Below are positions 5,185 through 5,329 of a stretch of DNA of 5,329 bases, in pieces; position 1 is the first letter of the stretch, and the number at the start of each line of letters is the position of its first letter. The position numbers and the translations under genes were made by a program. The DNA lies in NCBI GenBank assembly GCA_903896915.1, contig CAITZN010000123.1:1-5329 (forward strand). Direction: 5' to 3'. The notes under the pieces are model-generated. The model did no database searches. It was not told the DNA's origin and saw only the letters and a list, made by a program, of their open reading frames with translations. The DNA comes from an uncultured bacterium. Lineage in GTDB: Bacteria > Desulfobacterota > Desulfobulbia > Desulfobulbales > Desulfobulbaceae.

Positions 5185-5329
5185 CTATTTATTTTCAAGC
5201 GCATAACCTTTCGAATACATGCATTTTTTTATTAAATTTTCTTTCGCCATGGAACGCTCAAGACCTCGTTCAAGGTCTGTGCTATAGGCATAACCGACTA
5301 TTTGGGTTGAAGATCCAGCTTCACGATCA
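5185..5329 (-). CDS. C-terminal end of an unidentified protein, partial at the right edge
   Basis: The minus-strand frame is open from base 5328 to a TAG at 5187-5185, giving 47 residues. The composition is protein-like: GYAYSTDLERGLERSMAKEN followed by LIKKCMYSKGYALENK. The ending with one Cys, an aromatic-Lys-Gly-Tyr motif and a charged tail resembles the C-termini of small secreted or lipid-anchored proteins of unknown function that I have seen in proteobacteria. This is a resemblance, not an identification. The start and most of the gene are outside the window. No intrinsic terminator is evident after the stop. Confidence 0.55.
   Translation of the reverse strand, partial: DREAGSSTQIVGYAYSTDLERGLERSMAKENLIKKCMYSKGYALENK

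Noticed and set aside
5261..5278. Inverted repeat AGACCT-CGTTCA-AGGTCT
   Set aside because: It lies inside the right-edge coding frame and has no T tract, so it is most likely a codon-level coincidence.

Overview
The window looks like chromosomal DNA from a free-living Gram-negative bacterium with heavy two-component and cyclic-di-GMP signalling. It has a hybrid histidine kinase of the AHDFNN type, a hemerythrin-receiver-HD-GYP fusion, a signal-peptide-bearing periplasmic protein and a possible sigma-54 promoter. This mix suits Desulfuromonadota or related former Deltaproteobacteria, but that placement is inferred from style and was not tested by any search. Base composition is moderate, with AT-rich gaps between genes.

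Layout. On the plus strand, 3-1202 is the C-terminal part of a hybrid sensor kinase (HisKA, HATPase, receiver); its sensory part lies left of the window. It converges on a minus-strand gene, 1728-3164, coding for bacteriohemerythrin, receiver and HD-GYP phosphodiesterase domains in one chain. The 525-bp gap between them holds a strong hairpin terminator (1311-1353), a REP-like hairpin (1553-1575) and a weak terminator (1612-1633). The stretch 3234-3454 holds a candidate promoter for the HD-GYP gene and, on the plus strand, a 29-codon ORF that reads like the start of a CBS domain. Next on the minus strand come a DUF2062 membrane protein (3455-3898) with a near-consensus sigma-70 promoter about 150 nt upstream, and a small exported basic Gln-rich protein (4316-4660) that starts at TTG behind a strong Shine-Dalgarno and ends in a good terminator. 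A 524-bp gap follows, with a sigma-54-like promoter flanked by two identical 9-bp palindromes and, further right, a nested hairpin. The right edge holds the last 47 codons of another minus-strand gene (5185-5329).

How the parts may work together. The hemerythrin fusion is the most interesting gene. All seven diiron ligands, the receiver phospho-site and the HD-GYP catalytic residues are present, so one protein could join oxygen or redox sensing, phosphorylation and c-di-GMP breakdown. The neighbouring hybrid kinase is a possible but unproven partner. The other genes appear to be separate transcription units with no evident link to this signalling pair. I see no CRISPR array, tRNA, rRNA or intact mobile element, and no convincing multi-gene novel system.
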